Both the position numbers and the translations under genes were made by a program. 64,000 nt of DNA from Acanthosepion esculentum (taxonomy: Eukaryota; Mollusca; Cephalopoda; Sepiida; Sepiidae), in the NCBI GenBank assembly GCA_964036315.1, contig OZ038478.1, positions 145,926,565-145,990,564 on the forward strand. The letters run 5' to 3'. The first letter of the stretch is position 1. Each line of letters opens with the position of its first letter. Shown here piece after piece: positions 1 to 11,100 of this stretch. The notes beneath the pieces were generated by a model. It did no database searches. It saw only the letters and a program-made list of their open reading frames with translations, and was not told the DNA's origin.

Positions 1-9
1 TGATTGTAG

Positions 10-237
10 TCGAGATACCGGGTCAGAATCCATTACATTACAGAACCTTCTTTAGATTTTGTCAACACTCACGTGATATATATTAGCAGCACAAAACTGG
101 ATATGACAGCAATATTCAATGCACGGACAAATGGCAGATTTGTAAATATAGACACAAAGGCCATGCATGTGGATACGAGAATCCTTTTGAAAGAGCGGAA
201 GATAGCCAGGAACAGAGACGTCAGTAGTGGAGATTAA
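10..237 (+). other. Unassigned 75-codon open stretch, possible exon or element remnant
   Basis: Frame 1 is open from just after two close stops (1-3 and 7-9) to a TAA at 235-237. It encodes about 75 residues and has no in-frame ATG near its beginning; the first Met codon is at 103-105. The C-terminal third is rich in Arg and Lys (LLKERKIARNRD). I recognise no domain. It could be the end of an exon, a fragment of a decayed transposable element, or chance. A second open frame (227-529) begins where this one ends, in another frame, which would also fit a frameshifted remnant. Nothing around it suggests an operon or promoter. Confidence 0.2.
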
Positions 238-529
238 GAGGTTTAGATTAGTTTCTTACGGAATTAAGATATCTAAAAAATATTCCAAGAGAATCGATTC
301 TGTACTGCACAAATTGGTAAGAATACATAGAATGTTGAATAATGAAAGTTTAAGGGGCTTAGGTATTTTTGAAAACTGGTTTAGTTATAGTTTGGTAAAT
401 TGTTTTGACCATCATATATTTTTAAGGTGGAAGGGGCCAAGAATAATTGTAGCTGCCAGGGACAACATAAACTGTCTGGAAATTGGCGGACACGACAGTA
501 CAATGTTGCCTCAGGGCTGCCCACCGTAA
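227..529 (+). other. Weak 100-codon open frame, product unknown
   Basis: This frame is open for 100 codons but begins with GTG; the first ATG lies about a third of the way in, leaving roughly 66 residues. The product would be basic at its N-terminal end and contains no family motif that I recognise. It overlaps the end of the open stretch at 10-237 in a different frame. In AT-rich eukaryotic DNA a frame of this length can arise by chance, so I do not call it a gene. Confidence 0.12.
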
Positions 530-1501
530 ATACTTGCAGAGGCACCTTTCCATACGTAACATGACATTTCAAGAACACTGATATTATGCAACTGTTGATC
601 AGAGCAGCCACTCTAAACGCTTCTTAAGAGTTCGGGCTCCGCAATACCAGTCTGATTGCAGCCGACGTCAGAAGGAAGCGGAAATCCCATACTAAACAGA
701 AAACAAGGGATAACCTTCTTTTCCTCTTCAAAAGATGGGGAAGATGCATGGACTGGGCGATAGACAGACCTATCTACTTCTATTGAGAAAGAAAAAATGA
801 ATTATTATATCATAATTTTTATTCAGTAATTTTTTCAAAAAATACTATATTGCAACCTGAAAATGCATCTTAAATAAGTATTTCTAATAGATTTTTTAAT
901 AAAGTTTTTTTAATAATTTAATACCTTTAATTCTGAAAATTTCCTTTGTATAAATTTGATTTAAGATAATTAAACCATATTCATTTCATTGTTGTTTATC
1001 TTTAGCGTCAGAAACTATTTTATCTCGTCGTCATCCAATTGGCTTTCACTGGAATCTCTTTCTTTATCATGGTTCTCTTGAGTCCTTTCTTTTGGTTGAG
1101 TGAAACCCACTTTGACATGACTCGTCAGGACTGTTAATAAATTCCGTTCAACGTTAGGATGGATTTTATTTCGGTTTCGTCTTAGACTTAATAATCCTAT
1201 AAAATTACGTCAATCCACTTTAGCTGTCGAAAGGCTGATTTAAATGCAAAATTAAATGTAAAATATGTCATGTCAGTTGATATTTGGATTATATTTACTG
1301 ACATTATCAGTTTAAGAAAATATTCAGAATAACGTGTCAGTTTTGAGTTACAATTGGAAAAGTTTATGTCCTTTCTTTGCTTAACTTTATGAACAGAATC
1401 AGTCGAGCCTTTGTAAAGCATGCTCAGGTCAGCTCTTTAGTATCTTTTGAGCCTGTTTGATTTAGTTTGGCGTGAAGAATGAAAATCATTGTTTCATACA
1501 A
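530..1501. other. Non-coding spacer, AT-rich
   Basis: I see no open frame with gene-like features, no RNA gene and no clear repeat here. Positions about 790-1010 are especially rich in A and T runs. Small frames on both strands (for example 1197-1421 on the minus strand) show no recognisable motif. Confidence 0.5.
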
Positions 1502-1905
1502 AGTGGGCCATTTTGACGTGATATAATCGTTAACCATCTTGTCTTGCTAGATCAATTACCACTGAGTAGTGAATTCGATTCTTACTAGGTACTTCATACA
1601 TTTGGCATTGTGTCACATCTAAGCTACACTTACAGAACCCTTTGGCACTCTAACGGGGTGCAATAGTTAGCAAACTTGTTTCGCTAGATCGATTATAACT
1701 GAATAGTGAGTTCGATACTCACTGGTTACTGCTTACTCTCGGCTTCGTGCCACAACTATGTTACGCTTAGTAACTCGGACACTTCAATGTAGTGTAATCG
1801 TTAGCCATCTTGTCTCGCTAGAACAATAACGACTAAGTAGTGAGTTCGAGCTGAGTACCCTACACATTTAGCCTTGTGCCACATCTAAGCTAAACTTAGA
1901 AAATC
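1502..1905 (+). repeat. Three diverged tandem copies of a ~135-bp unit with tRNA-like box spacing
   Basis: The motif cttgt-ttcgctaga (with small changes) recurs at 1538, 1675 and 1809, giving periods of 137 and 134 bp. Each copy continues with a block resembling 'agtagtgagttcga' and ends with 'gtgccacatctaagcta' or a close variant. In each copy a TAGC/TAAC core (1531, 1668, 1802) is followed exactly 42 bases later by an (A/G)TTCGA core (1573, 1710, 1844). This resembles the distance between A and B boxes of tRNA-type RNA polymerase III promoters. The middle copy matches the B-box pattern GWTCRANNC at 1710-1718. The copies are clearly diverged, so this is an old tandem repeat or SINE-like relic. 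The tandem structure is firm; the tRNA link is weak. Confidence 0.7.
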
Positions 1906-3242
1906 ATCGTTGATTTATGCGAATAGAAGAAAAAACTGTTTTAGCACTTTGTTTTTTGATGTGGTTATAAATTAGTATAATGTACAATGTAACCCAGTAC
2001 TGTATGCCGCATGGTCTGGTCATCGGCAACTAAACCGGTTCCCTCATCAGGCTTTTCTGGTGAGGTGTTCTGCAAGACACCTAGCAAGATAAAGAAAGAA
2101 ACCTGTCAAATAGCTGATAAACTTTCTTGTGGGGACAACGGCCATCTAGCGCAATAGGATAGACTGGGCTCTATAGCTATGGATGTAGCCAGTGCGGTTA
2201 TGAAATAGCATCGTTGTGTGGAGGACTAAATAGATTGAAATCAGCCAGGGTGGAGAGTTCCCTCGATGGAATCAAGGACCGCATGTTCGTGACGAGGAGC
2301 CTTCAAGTTGGATTTTATTTAACTTGGAGAAGAGGTGGGCTCGAGTTGTCCAAGACGCACTATCCATGAAGGAATACTTCCCCATCTTTTCAACACAGAT
2401 ATGTGGGTGCGACTATTCAAGTGTTAAGCTTACAAACGACTCTACGACCACACCCGGTCATGGGACAAATGAATCTTGTTAGCTTTGGAATGTAATATGT
2501 TAGCTGAATATAGAGAAAGCTTTTAGAGACTCATCGGTGAAGTAGACGTATTAACCTACATATTTCTAAGAACTAGTATATTTTGATGATCGTTTTATCA
2601 TAAATATGATTTTTATTAAACCTTTAGAAGTGTTGCTACCTTAAATAGTAAGCTCTCCAAAATCTCAATAGAATGGCCAGCAGAAACATGCAGATAACTG
2701 GTAAGTAACTTCGATGCAATAAACTATGCATTAAGTTACACACTCAGAATTCTTATTAAATTCTCCTTAAACGTATTGTTCATGTCCATAAACAAAACAT
2801 TTTGCCCAAACGAAAAGGTTTTCAGATATATTTAAATAACTAAAGGAAGAATTAGAAATATTTAGACAAAAAGTAACTGGTGGTAGGAAGTATCAGACAT
2901 TTCTTTCGTTATTAGACCTCAATTCTTACGTTTCCTACGTTGTTAACTGGACTTTAACTGCTGATTGAGTCATGTCGTCACTAGACTGACTGATGTTTGA
3001 TCTAATCGATGGAACATCTAGTCTAACTGATATAAAAGCATTTCTTAGATTTGTTTTTATTTTGCTTATAATAATTTACTTCTATTGTAGTTTATTTCAA
3101 ATTTATTTGTTAGCATAGCTGCATTCGATGTACTTGCTATCTAATTGGTCATTTATTGGTGAATGACGAATTTTTACAGTTAGAAGCTTATTTGTCGCAG
3201 ATTACTTAGATTTGTAAACTAACTATCTTATACCTAGCTAAT
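1906..3242. other. Non-coding spacer of mixed composition
   Basis: No gene is supported. Positions about 2000-2470 are of moderate GC and look like a dispersed-repeat fragment, with adjacent hairpins at 2042-2081 and an A-box-like string at 2147-2158 that has no partner B box at normal tRNA distance. Positions about 2500-3240 return to AT-rich DNA with nothing recognisable. Confidence 0.4.
2042..2081 (+). other. Pair of adjacent short hairpins
   Basis: The first stem pairs 2042-2050 (cctcatcag) with 2057-2065 (ctggtgagg) around a 6-base loop, with one G-T style mismatch. The second pairs ggtgt at 2064-2068 with acacc at 2077-2081 around the loop that contains 'tctgca'. The two overlap by two bases, so both cannot form completely at once. 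This could be part of a structured RNA or transposon end, or chance. Confidence 0.35.
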
Positions 3243-3428
3243 GTGATTGACGACCCATTCATACATTACAATTTCCACATTCACCATAAGAACTCATCCG
3301 TCACCAATCAATCCTCCATACACCATAATATCACATTCTCTCAAGGGATACCTCCAAAACGCCCCCCATGCCATAAAAAGTTAATGATAAGAAATTATCA
3401 TACATCAAAATCTAATAATGAAGAATGA

Positions 3429-4343
3429 GATGGAAGGGAGATGAACCCACTAATAAACTAAAAATCTACACAAAGTCAACTAAGCATAACTGATGTTAGT
3501 AGGGCCCGTCCTACCCTCAAAACGAAGAGGCCGCTGTATTCTGCCCATTGGACGAAATCAAGAAGCTCTCTCTCTCTTTAAGAGAGTGGGAAAAGGATAC
3601 AAAATTATACGGGCATGGGAAAATATAAAACTGACTCAGACGAGATAAATAAGGGGGCCAAAACAAACTGGGCAGGTAGGGAATCTCAACCTGGATCATA
3701 AGCAAACATGTGGCCGGAAACAGGCCGGGAACAACACTTAACTAGGTACACAAAGCTTGTCTCACCTAACCAGGGGAGGGCTCCACAGGAAGCCGCCCCG
3801 GTGTGACATAGGTTGAACTAAAAGTGAAAATCAAGGCTAGCCCCGTTCAAACGGAACAATCTCGCCTCAGTCACCCACCGTTTCGCTTAAGACTATCGAA
3901 TGCAGGCGATTTCTATCAGTTCTAATCTTCATCTTGAGCTGATGCTCAAAGAATCGGATCAGAACCTGATGAGAAAGACGGCTGCCTCGCAAGACTTCCT
4001 CCGTTCGCCTCGTCCAAATCACCATTCGGGCCGTGGCCAACAGCGTCAGAAACAACATTCGTTTCACCCCGGAATATGGGGCGACACATTGTCACTAGTC
4101 GTATGCGCGATCAATGGGCACAAGTTTTTCCGGAGCGAGACGGGGCGGACCCTGGGATAATGGTAGAAGGCGTTTCTTCCAGACCAAGCCTCATATGAAG
4201 AACTTGTCATTAAGAGGCAGCCGATTCCGAGAAAATCGCCAGATAAACGAAAACTCAGGGTTACTGAGATAATCCGCCGCTGGCGCCTAATGACAGAAAG
4301 ATCGAAACTCCTCCCCCGGCAAGTCGAGCCGCTCACGTAGGTA
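3429..4343. other. GC-elevated flank that abuts the satellite edge
   Basis: Sampled 60-base rows between 3781 and 4320 hold about 50-57% G+C, against about 34% in the satellite and AT-rich DNA to the left. Short frames on both strands (for example 3900-4160 plus, 3867-4067 minus, 4064-4447 minus) overlap each other and carry no family signature. A small palindrome sits at 3572-3586 (ctctctt, t, aagagag) beside a CT run. The composition change suggests a separate repeat or element fragment next to the array, but I cannot name it. Confidence 0.4.
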
Positions 4344-4480
4344 ATCCTTCTTTTTACCATTCTTATTACTAGTATTCTTATTGTTATAAAGTTCACTTGG
4401 CTATTGGCTACTAACTTAGAGTGCATTGATAACCATCTTTGTTGCACAAAGAAAGGGACAAAACTAAGAGAGAAAAATTA
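4344..4480 (+). repeat. Truncated, diverged edge unit of the satellite
   Basis: The array opens near unit position 22. The 'tttacc' core at 4353-4358 aligns with unit position 31. The first ~45 bases carry many substitutions, while the remainder ('gttcacttggctattggcta' onward) is close to consensus apart from 'ctaacttagagtgc'. It is the most degenerate unit in the window. Confidence 0.85.
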
Positions 4481-4638
4481 AGAGCCCAACACATGAGTCT
4501 TTCCATTTTGTTTACCGCTCTTATTGCTTTTATTCTTATTATTATAGAGTTCACTTGGCTATTGGCTACTCCCTTAGACTGCATTGATAACCATCTTTGT
4601 TGCACAAAGAAACGGACAAAACTAAGAGAAAAAAATTA
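4481..4638 (+). repeat. First complete 158-bp unit (reference unit for numbering)
   Basis: This unit runs from 'agagcccaac' to the base before the next 'agagccc' at 4639. It differs slightly from the array consensus ('gcacaaag' in place of 'gcattaag', 'aacgg' in place of 'aaagg' at its end). Base numbers such as T75G or A150C in this annotation count from the first base of this unit type. The length is close to one nucleosome core plus a short linker. Confidence 0.95.
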
Positions 4639-7600
4639 AGAGCCCAACACATGAGTCTTTCCATTTTGTTTACAGCTTTTATTGCTTTTATTCTTATTAT
4701 TATAGAGTTCACTTGGCTATTGGCTACTCCTTTAGACTGCATTGATAACCATCTTTGTTGCATTAAGAAAGGGACAAAACTAAGAGAAAAAAATTAAGAG
4801 CCCAACACATGAGTCTTTCCATTTTGTTTACCGCTCTTATTGCTTTTATTCTTATTATTATACAGTTCACTTGGCTATAGGCTACTCCTTTAGACTGCAT
4901 TGATAACCATCTTTGTTGCACAAAGAAAGGGACAAAACTAAGAGAAAAAAATTAAGAGCCCAACACATAAGTCTGTCCATTTTGTTTACCGCTCTTATTG
5001 CTTTTATTCTTATTATTATCGAGTTCACTTGGCTATTGGCTACTCCCTTAGACTGCATTGATAACAATCTTTGTTGCATTAAGAACGGGACAAAACTAAG
5101 AGAAAAAAATTAAGAGCCCAACGCATAAGTCTTTCCATTTTGTTTACCGCTCTTATTGCTTTTATTCTTATTATTATAGAGTTCACTTGGCTATTGGCTA
5201 CTCCCTTAGACTGCATTGATAACCATCTTTGTTGCATTAAGAAAGGGACAAAACTAAGAGAAAAATATTAAGAGCCCAACACATCAGTCTTTCCATTTTG
5301 TTTACCGTCCTTATTGCTTTTATTCTTATTATTATAGAGTTCACTTGGCTATTGGCTACTCCCTTAGACTGCATTGATAACCATCTTTGTTGCATGAAGA
5401 AAGGGACAAAACTAAGAGAAAAAAATTAAGAGCCCAACTCATGAGTCTTTCCATTTTGTAAACCGCTCTTATTGCTTTTATTCTTATTATTATAGAGTTC
5501 ACTTGGCTATTGGCTACTCCCATAGACTGCATTGATACCCATCTTTGTTGCATTAAGAAAGGGACAAAACTAAGAGAAAAAAATTAAGAGCCCAACACAT
5601 GAGTCTTTCCATTTTGTTTACCGCTCTTATTGCTTTTATTCTTATTATTATAGAGTTCACTTGGCTATTGGCTACTCCCTTAGACTGCATTGATAACCAT
5701 CTTTGTTGCATTAAGAAAGGGACAAAACTAAGAGAAAAAAATTAAGAGCTAAACACATGAGTCTTTCCATTTTGTTTACCGCTCTTATTGCTTTTATTCT
5801 TATTATTATAGAGTTCACTTGGCTATTGGCTACTCCCTTAGACTGCATTGATAACCATCTTTGTTGCATTAAGAAAGGGACAAAACTAAGAGAAAAAAAT
5901 TAAGAGCCAAACACATGAGTCTTTCCATTTTGTTTACCGCTCTTATTGCTCTTATTCTTATTATTATAGAGTTCACTTGGCTATTGGCTACTCCCTTAGA
6001 CTGCATTGATAACCATCTTTGTTGCATTAAGAAAGGGACAAAACTAAGAGAAAAAAATTAAGAGCCCAACACATGAGTCTTTCCATTTTGTTTACCGCTC
6101 TTATTGCTTTTAATCTTATTATTATATAGTTCACTTGGCTATTGGCTACTCCCTTAGACTGCATTGATAACCATCTTTGTTGCATTAAGAAAGGGACAAA
6201 ACTAAGCGAAAAAAATTAAGAGCCCAACACATGAGTCTTTCCATTTTGTTTAGCGTCCTTATTGCTTTTATTCTTATTATTATAGAGTTCACTTGGCTAT
6301 TGGCTACTCCCTTAGACTGCATTGATAACCATCTTTGTTGCATTAAGAAAGGGACAAAACTAAGAGAAAAAAATTAAGAGCCCAACACATGAGTCTTTCC
6401 ATTTTGTTTACCTCTCTTATTGCTTTTATTCTTATTATTATAGAGTTCACTTGGCTATTGGCTACTCCCTTAGACTGCATTGATAACCATCTTTGTTGCA
6501 TGAAGAAAGGGACAAAACTAAGAGAAAAAAATTAAGAGCCCAACACATGAGTCTTTCCATTTTGTTTACCGCTCTTATTGCTTTTATTCTTATTATTATA
6601 CAGTTCACTTGGCTATTGGCTACTCCCTTAGACGGCATTGATAACCATCTTTGTTGCATTAAGAAAGGGACAAAACTAAGAGAAAAAAATTAAGAGCCAA
6701 ACACATGAGTCTTTCCATTTTGTTTACCGCTCTTATTGCTTTTATTCTTATTATTATAGAGTTCACTTGGCTATTGGCTACTCCCTTAGACTGCATTGAT
6801 AACCATCTTTGTTGCATTAAGAAAGGGACAAAAATAAAAGAAAAAAATTAAGAGCCCAACACATGAGTCTTTCCATTTTGTTTACCGCTCTTATTGCTTT
6901 TAATCTTATTATTATAGAGTTCACTTGGCTATTGGCTACTCCCTTAGACTGCATTGATAACCATCTTTGTTGCATTAAGAAAGGGACAAAACTAAGAGAA
7001 AAAAATTAAGAGACCAACACATGAGTCTTTCCATTTTGTTTACCGCTCTTATTGCTTTTCTTCTTATTATTATAGAGTTCACTTGGCTATTGGCTACTCC
7101 CTTAGACTGCATTGATAACCATCTTTGTTGCATTAAGAAAGGGACAAAACTAAGAGAAAAAAATTAAGAGCCCAACACATGAGTCTTTCCATTTTGTTTA
7201 CCGCTCTTATTGCTTTTATTCTTATTATTATAGAGTTCACTTGGCTATTGGCTACTCCCTTAGACTGCATTGATAACAATCTTTGTTGCATTAAGAAAGG
7301 GACAAAACTAAGAGAAAAAAATTAAGAGCCCAACGCATGAGTCTTTCCATTTTGTTTACCGCTCTTATTGCTTTTATTCTTATTATTATAGAGTTCACTT
7401 GGCTATTGGCTACTCCCTTAGACTGCATTGATAACCATATTTGTTGCACTAAGAAAGGGACAAAACTAAGAGAAAAAAATTAAGACCCCAACACATGAGT
7501 CTTTCCATTTTGTTTACCGCTCTTATTGCTATTATTCTTATTATTATAGAGTTCACTTGGCTATGGGCTACTCACTTAGACTGCATTGATAACCATCTTT

Positions 7601-8080
7601 GTTGCATTAAGAAAGGGACAAAACTAAGAGAAAAAAATTAAGAGCCCAACACATGAGTCTTTCCATTTTGTTTACCGCTCTTATTGCTTTTATTCTTATT
7701 ATTATAGAGTTCACTTGGCTATTGGCTACTCCATTAGACTGCATTGATAACCATCTTTGTTGCATTAAGAAAGGGACAAAACTAAGAGAAAAAAATTAAG
7801 AGCCCAACACATGAGTCTTTCCATTTTGTTTACGGCTCTTATTGCTTTTATTCTTATTATTATAGAGTTCACTTGGCTATTGGCTACTCCCATAGACTGC
7901 ATTGATAACAATCTTTGTTGCATTAAGAAAGGGACAAAACTAAGAGAAAAAAATTAAGAGCCCAACGCATGAGACTTTCCATTTTGTTTACCGCTCTTAT
8001 TGCTTTTATTCTTATTATTATAGAGTTCACTTGGCTATTGGCTACTCCCTTAGACTGCATTGATAACCATCTTTGTTGCA
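4481..8080 (+). repeat. Satellite zone I: basic type with private changes
   Basis: Units carry 'cattaag' and a seven-A run (no T126G/A150C pair). They show scattered single changes such as gctattattc, acgcatgag and cacaaag. T126G appears alone twice (near 5393 and 6499) without A150C. I see no multi-unit duplication of the strength found further right, so this is probably the oldest or least recently turned-over part. Confidence 0.7.
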
Positions 8081-8113
8081 TGAAGAAAGGGACAAAACTA
8101 AGAGACAAAAATT

Positions 8114-11100
8114 AAGAGCCCAACACATGAGTCTTTCCATTTTGTTTACCGCTCTTATTGCTTTTATTCTTATTATTATAGAGTTCACTTGGCTATTGGC
8201 TACTCCCTTAGACTGCATTGATAACAATCTTTGTTGCATGAAGAAAGGGACAAAACTAAGAGACAAAAATTAAGAGCCCAACACATGAGTCTTTCCATTT
8301 TGTTTACCGCTCTTATTGCTTTTATTCTTATTATTATAGAGTTCACTTGGCTATTGGTTACTCCCTTAGACTGCATTGATAACCATCTTTGTTGCAGGAA
8401 AAAAGGGACAAAACTAAGAGACAAAAATTAAGAGCCCAACACATGAGTCTTTCCATTTTGTTTACCGCTCTTATTGCTTTTATTCTTATTATTATAGAGT
8501 TCACTTGGCTATTGGCTACTCCCTTAGACTGCATTGATAACCATCTTTGTTGCATGAAGAAAGGGACAAAACTAAGAGACAAAAATTCAGAGCCCAACAC
8601 ATGAGTCTTTCCATTTTGTTTACCGCTCTTATTGCTTTTATTCTTATTATTATAGAGTTCACTTGGCTATTGGCTACACCCTTAGACTGCATTGATAACC
8701 ATCTTTGTTGCATGAAGAAAGGGACAAAACTAAGAGACAAAAATTAAGAGCCCAACACATGAGTCTTTCAATTTTGTTTACCGCTCTTATTGCTTTTATT
8801 CTTATTATTATAGAGTTCACTTGGCTATTGGCTACTCCCTTAGACTGCATTGATAACCATCTTTGTTGCATTAAGAAAGGGACAAAACTAAGAGAAAAAA
8901 ATTAAGAGCCCAACGCATGAGTCTTTCCATTTTGTTTACCGCTCTTATTGCTTTTATTCTTATTATTATAGAGTTCACTTGGCTATTGGCTACTCCATTA
9001 GACTGCATTGATAACCATCTTTGTTGCATTAAGAAAGGGACAAAACTAAGAGAAAAAAATTAAGAGCCCAACACATGAGTCTTTCCATTTTGTTTACCGC
9101 TCTTATTGCTTTTATTCTTATTATTATAGAGTTCACTTGGCTATTGGCTACTCCCATAGACTGCATTGATAACAATCTTTGTTGCATTAAGAAAGGGACA
9201 AAACTAAGAGAAAAAAATTAAGAGCCCAACGCATGAGACTTTCCATTTTGTTTACCGCTCTTATTGCTTTTATTCTTATTATTATAGAGTTCACTTGGCT
9301 ATTGGCTACTCCCTTAGACTGCATTGATAACCATCTTTGTTGCATTAAGAAAGGGACAAAACTAAGAGAAAAATATTAAGAGCCCAACACATGAGTCTTT
9401 CAATTTTGTTTACCGCTCTTATTGCTTTTATTCTTATTATTATAGAGTTCACTTGGCTATTGGCTACTCCCTTAGACTGCATTGATAACCATCTTTGTTG
9501 CATGAAGAAAGGGACAAAACTAAGAGACAAAAATTAAGAGCCCAACACATGAGTCTTTCCATTTTGTTTACCGCTCTTATTGCTTTTATTCTTATTATTA
9601 TAGAGTTCACTTGGCTATTGGCTACTCCCTTAGACTGCATTGATAACCATCTTTGTTGCATGAAGAAAGGGACAAAACTAAGAGACAAAAATTAAGAGCC
9701 CAACACATGAGTCTTTCCATTTTGTTTACCGCTCTTATTGCTTTTATTCTTATTATTATAGAGTTCACTTGGCTATTGGTTACTCCCTTAGACTGCATTG
9801 ATAACCATCTTTGTTGCATGAAGAAAGGGACAAAACTAAGAGACAAAAATTAAGAGCCCAACACATGAGTCTTTCCATTTTGTTTACCGCTCTTATTGCT
9901 TTTATTCTTATTATTATAGAGTTCACTTGGCTATTGGCTACTCCCTTAGACTGCATTGATAACCATCTGTGTTGCATGAAGAAAGGGACAAAACTAAGAG
10001 ACAAAAATTAAGAGCCCAACACATGAGTCTTTCCATTTTGTTTACCGTTCTTATTGCTTTTATTCTTATTATTATAGAGTTCACTTGGCTATTGGCTACT
10101 CCCTTAGACTGCATTGATAACCATCTTTGTTGCATGAAGAAAGGGACAAAACTAAGAGACAAAAATTAAGAGCCCAACACATGAGTCTTTCAATTTTGTT
10201 TACCGCTCTTATTGCTTTTATTCTTATTATTATAGAGTTCACTTGGCTATTGGCTACTCCCTTAGACTGCATTGATAACCATCTTTGTTGCATTAAGAAA
10301 GGGACAAAACTAAGAGAAAAAAATTAAGAGCCCAACGCATGAGTCTTTCCATTTTGTTTACCGCTCTTATTGCTTTTATTCTTATTATTATAGAGTTCAC
10401 TTGGCTATTGGCTACTCCCTTAGACTGCATTGATAACCATATTTGTTGCATTAAGAATGGGACAAAACTAAGAGAAAAAAATTAAGAGCCCAACACATGA
10501 GTCTTTCCATTTTGTTTACGGCTCTTATTGCTTTTATTCTTATTATTATAGAGTTCACTTGGCTATTGGCTACTCCCTTAGACTGCATTGATAACCATCT
10601 TTGTTGCATGAAGAAAGGGACAAAACTAAGAGACAAAAATTAAGAGCCCAACACATGAGTCTTTCCATTTTGTTTACCGCTCTTATTGATTTTATTCTTA
10701 TTATTATAGAGTTCATTGGCTATTGGCTACTCCCTTAGACTGCATTGATAACCATCTTTGTTGCATTAAGAAAGGGACAAAACTAAGAGAAAAAATTAAG
10801 AGCCCAACACATGAGTCTTTCCATTTTGTTTACCGCTCTTATTGCTTTTATTCTTATTATTATAGAGTTCACTTGGCTATTGGCTACTCCCTTAGACTGC
10901 ATTGATAACAATCTTTGTTGCATGAAGAAAGGGACAAAACTAAGAGACAAAAATTAAGAGCCCAACACATGAGTCTTTCCATTTTGTTTACCGCTCTTAT
11001 TGCTTTTATTCTTATTATTATAGAGTTCACTTGGCTATTGGTTACTCCCTTAGACTGCATTGATAACCATCTTTGTTGCAGGAAAAAAGGGACAAAACTA

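Noticed and set aside
70..75. CACGTG in the left flank as a relative of the satellite E-box
   Set aside because: The surrounding sequence has no similarity to the satellite unit; a six-base match is expected by chance.
1700..1720. Functional tRNA gene around the B-box-like string
   Set aside because: I could not fold an acceptor stem or anticodon arm, and only the middle copy fits the B-box pattern. At most this is a tRNA-derived relic.
2147..2158. Polymerase III A-box (TAGCGCAATAGG)
   Set aside because: One mismatch to consensus, and no B box at normal distance; the nearest candidate (about 2285) lacks a key A and is about 137 bases away.
3243..3428. 61-codon open frame on the plus strand
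   Set aside because: Starts with GTG, is His/Asn/Ser rich as expected from A- and C-rich DNA, and matches no family I know.
3867..4447. Overlapping open frames on both strands in the GC-elevated flank (66, 86 and 127 codons)
   Set aside because: They overlap on opposite strands, no motif is recognisable, and the 127-codon frame begins inside the satellite. Higher GC lowers stop frequency, so chance explains them.
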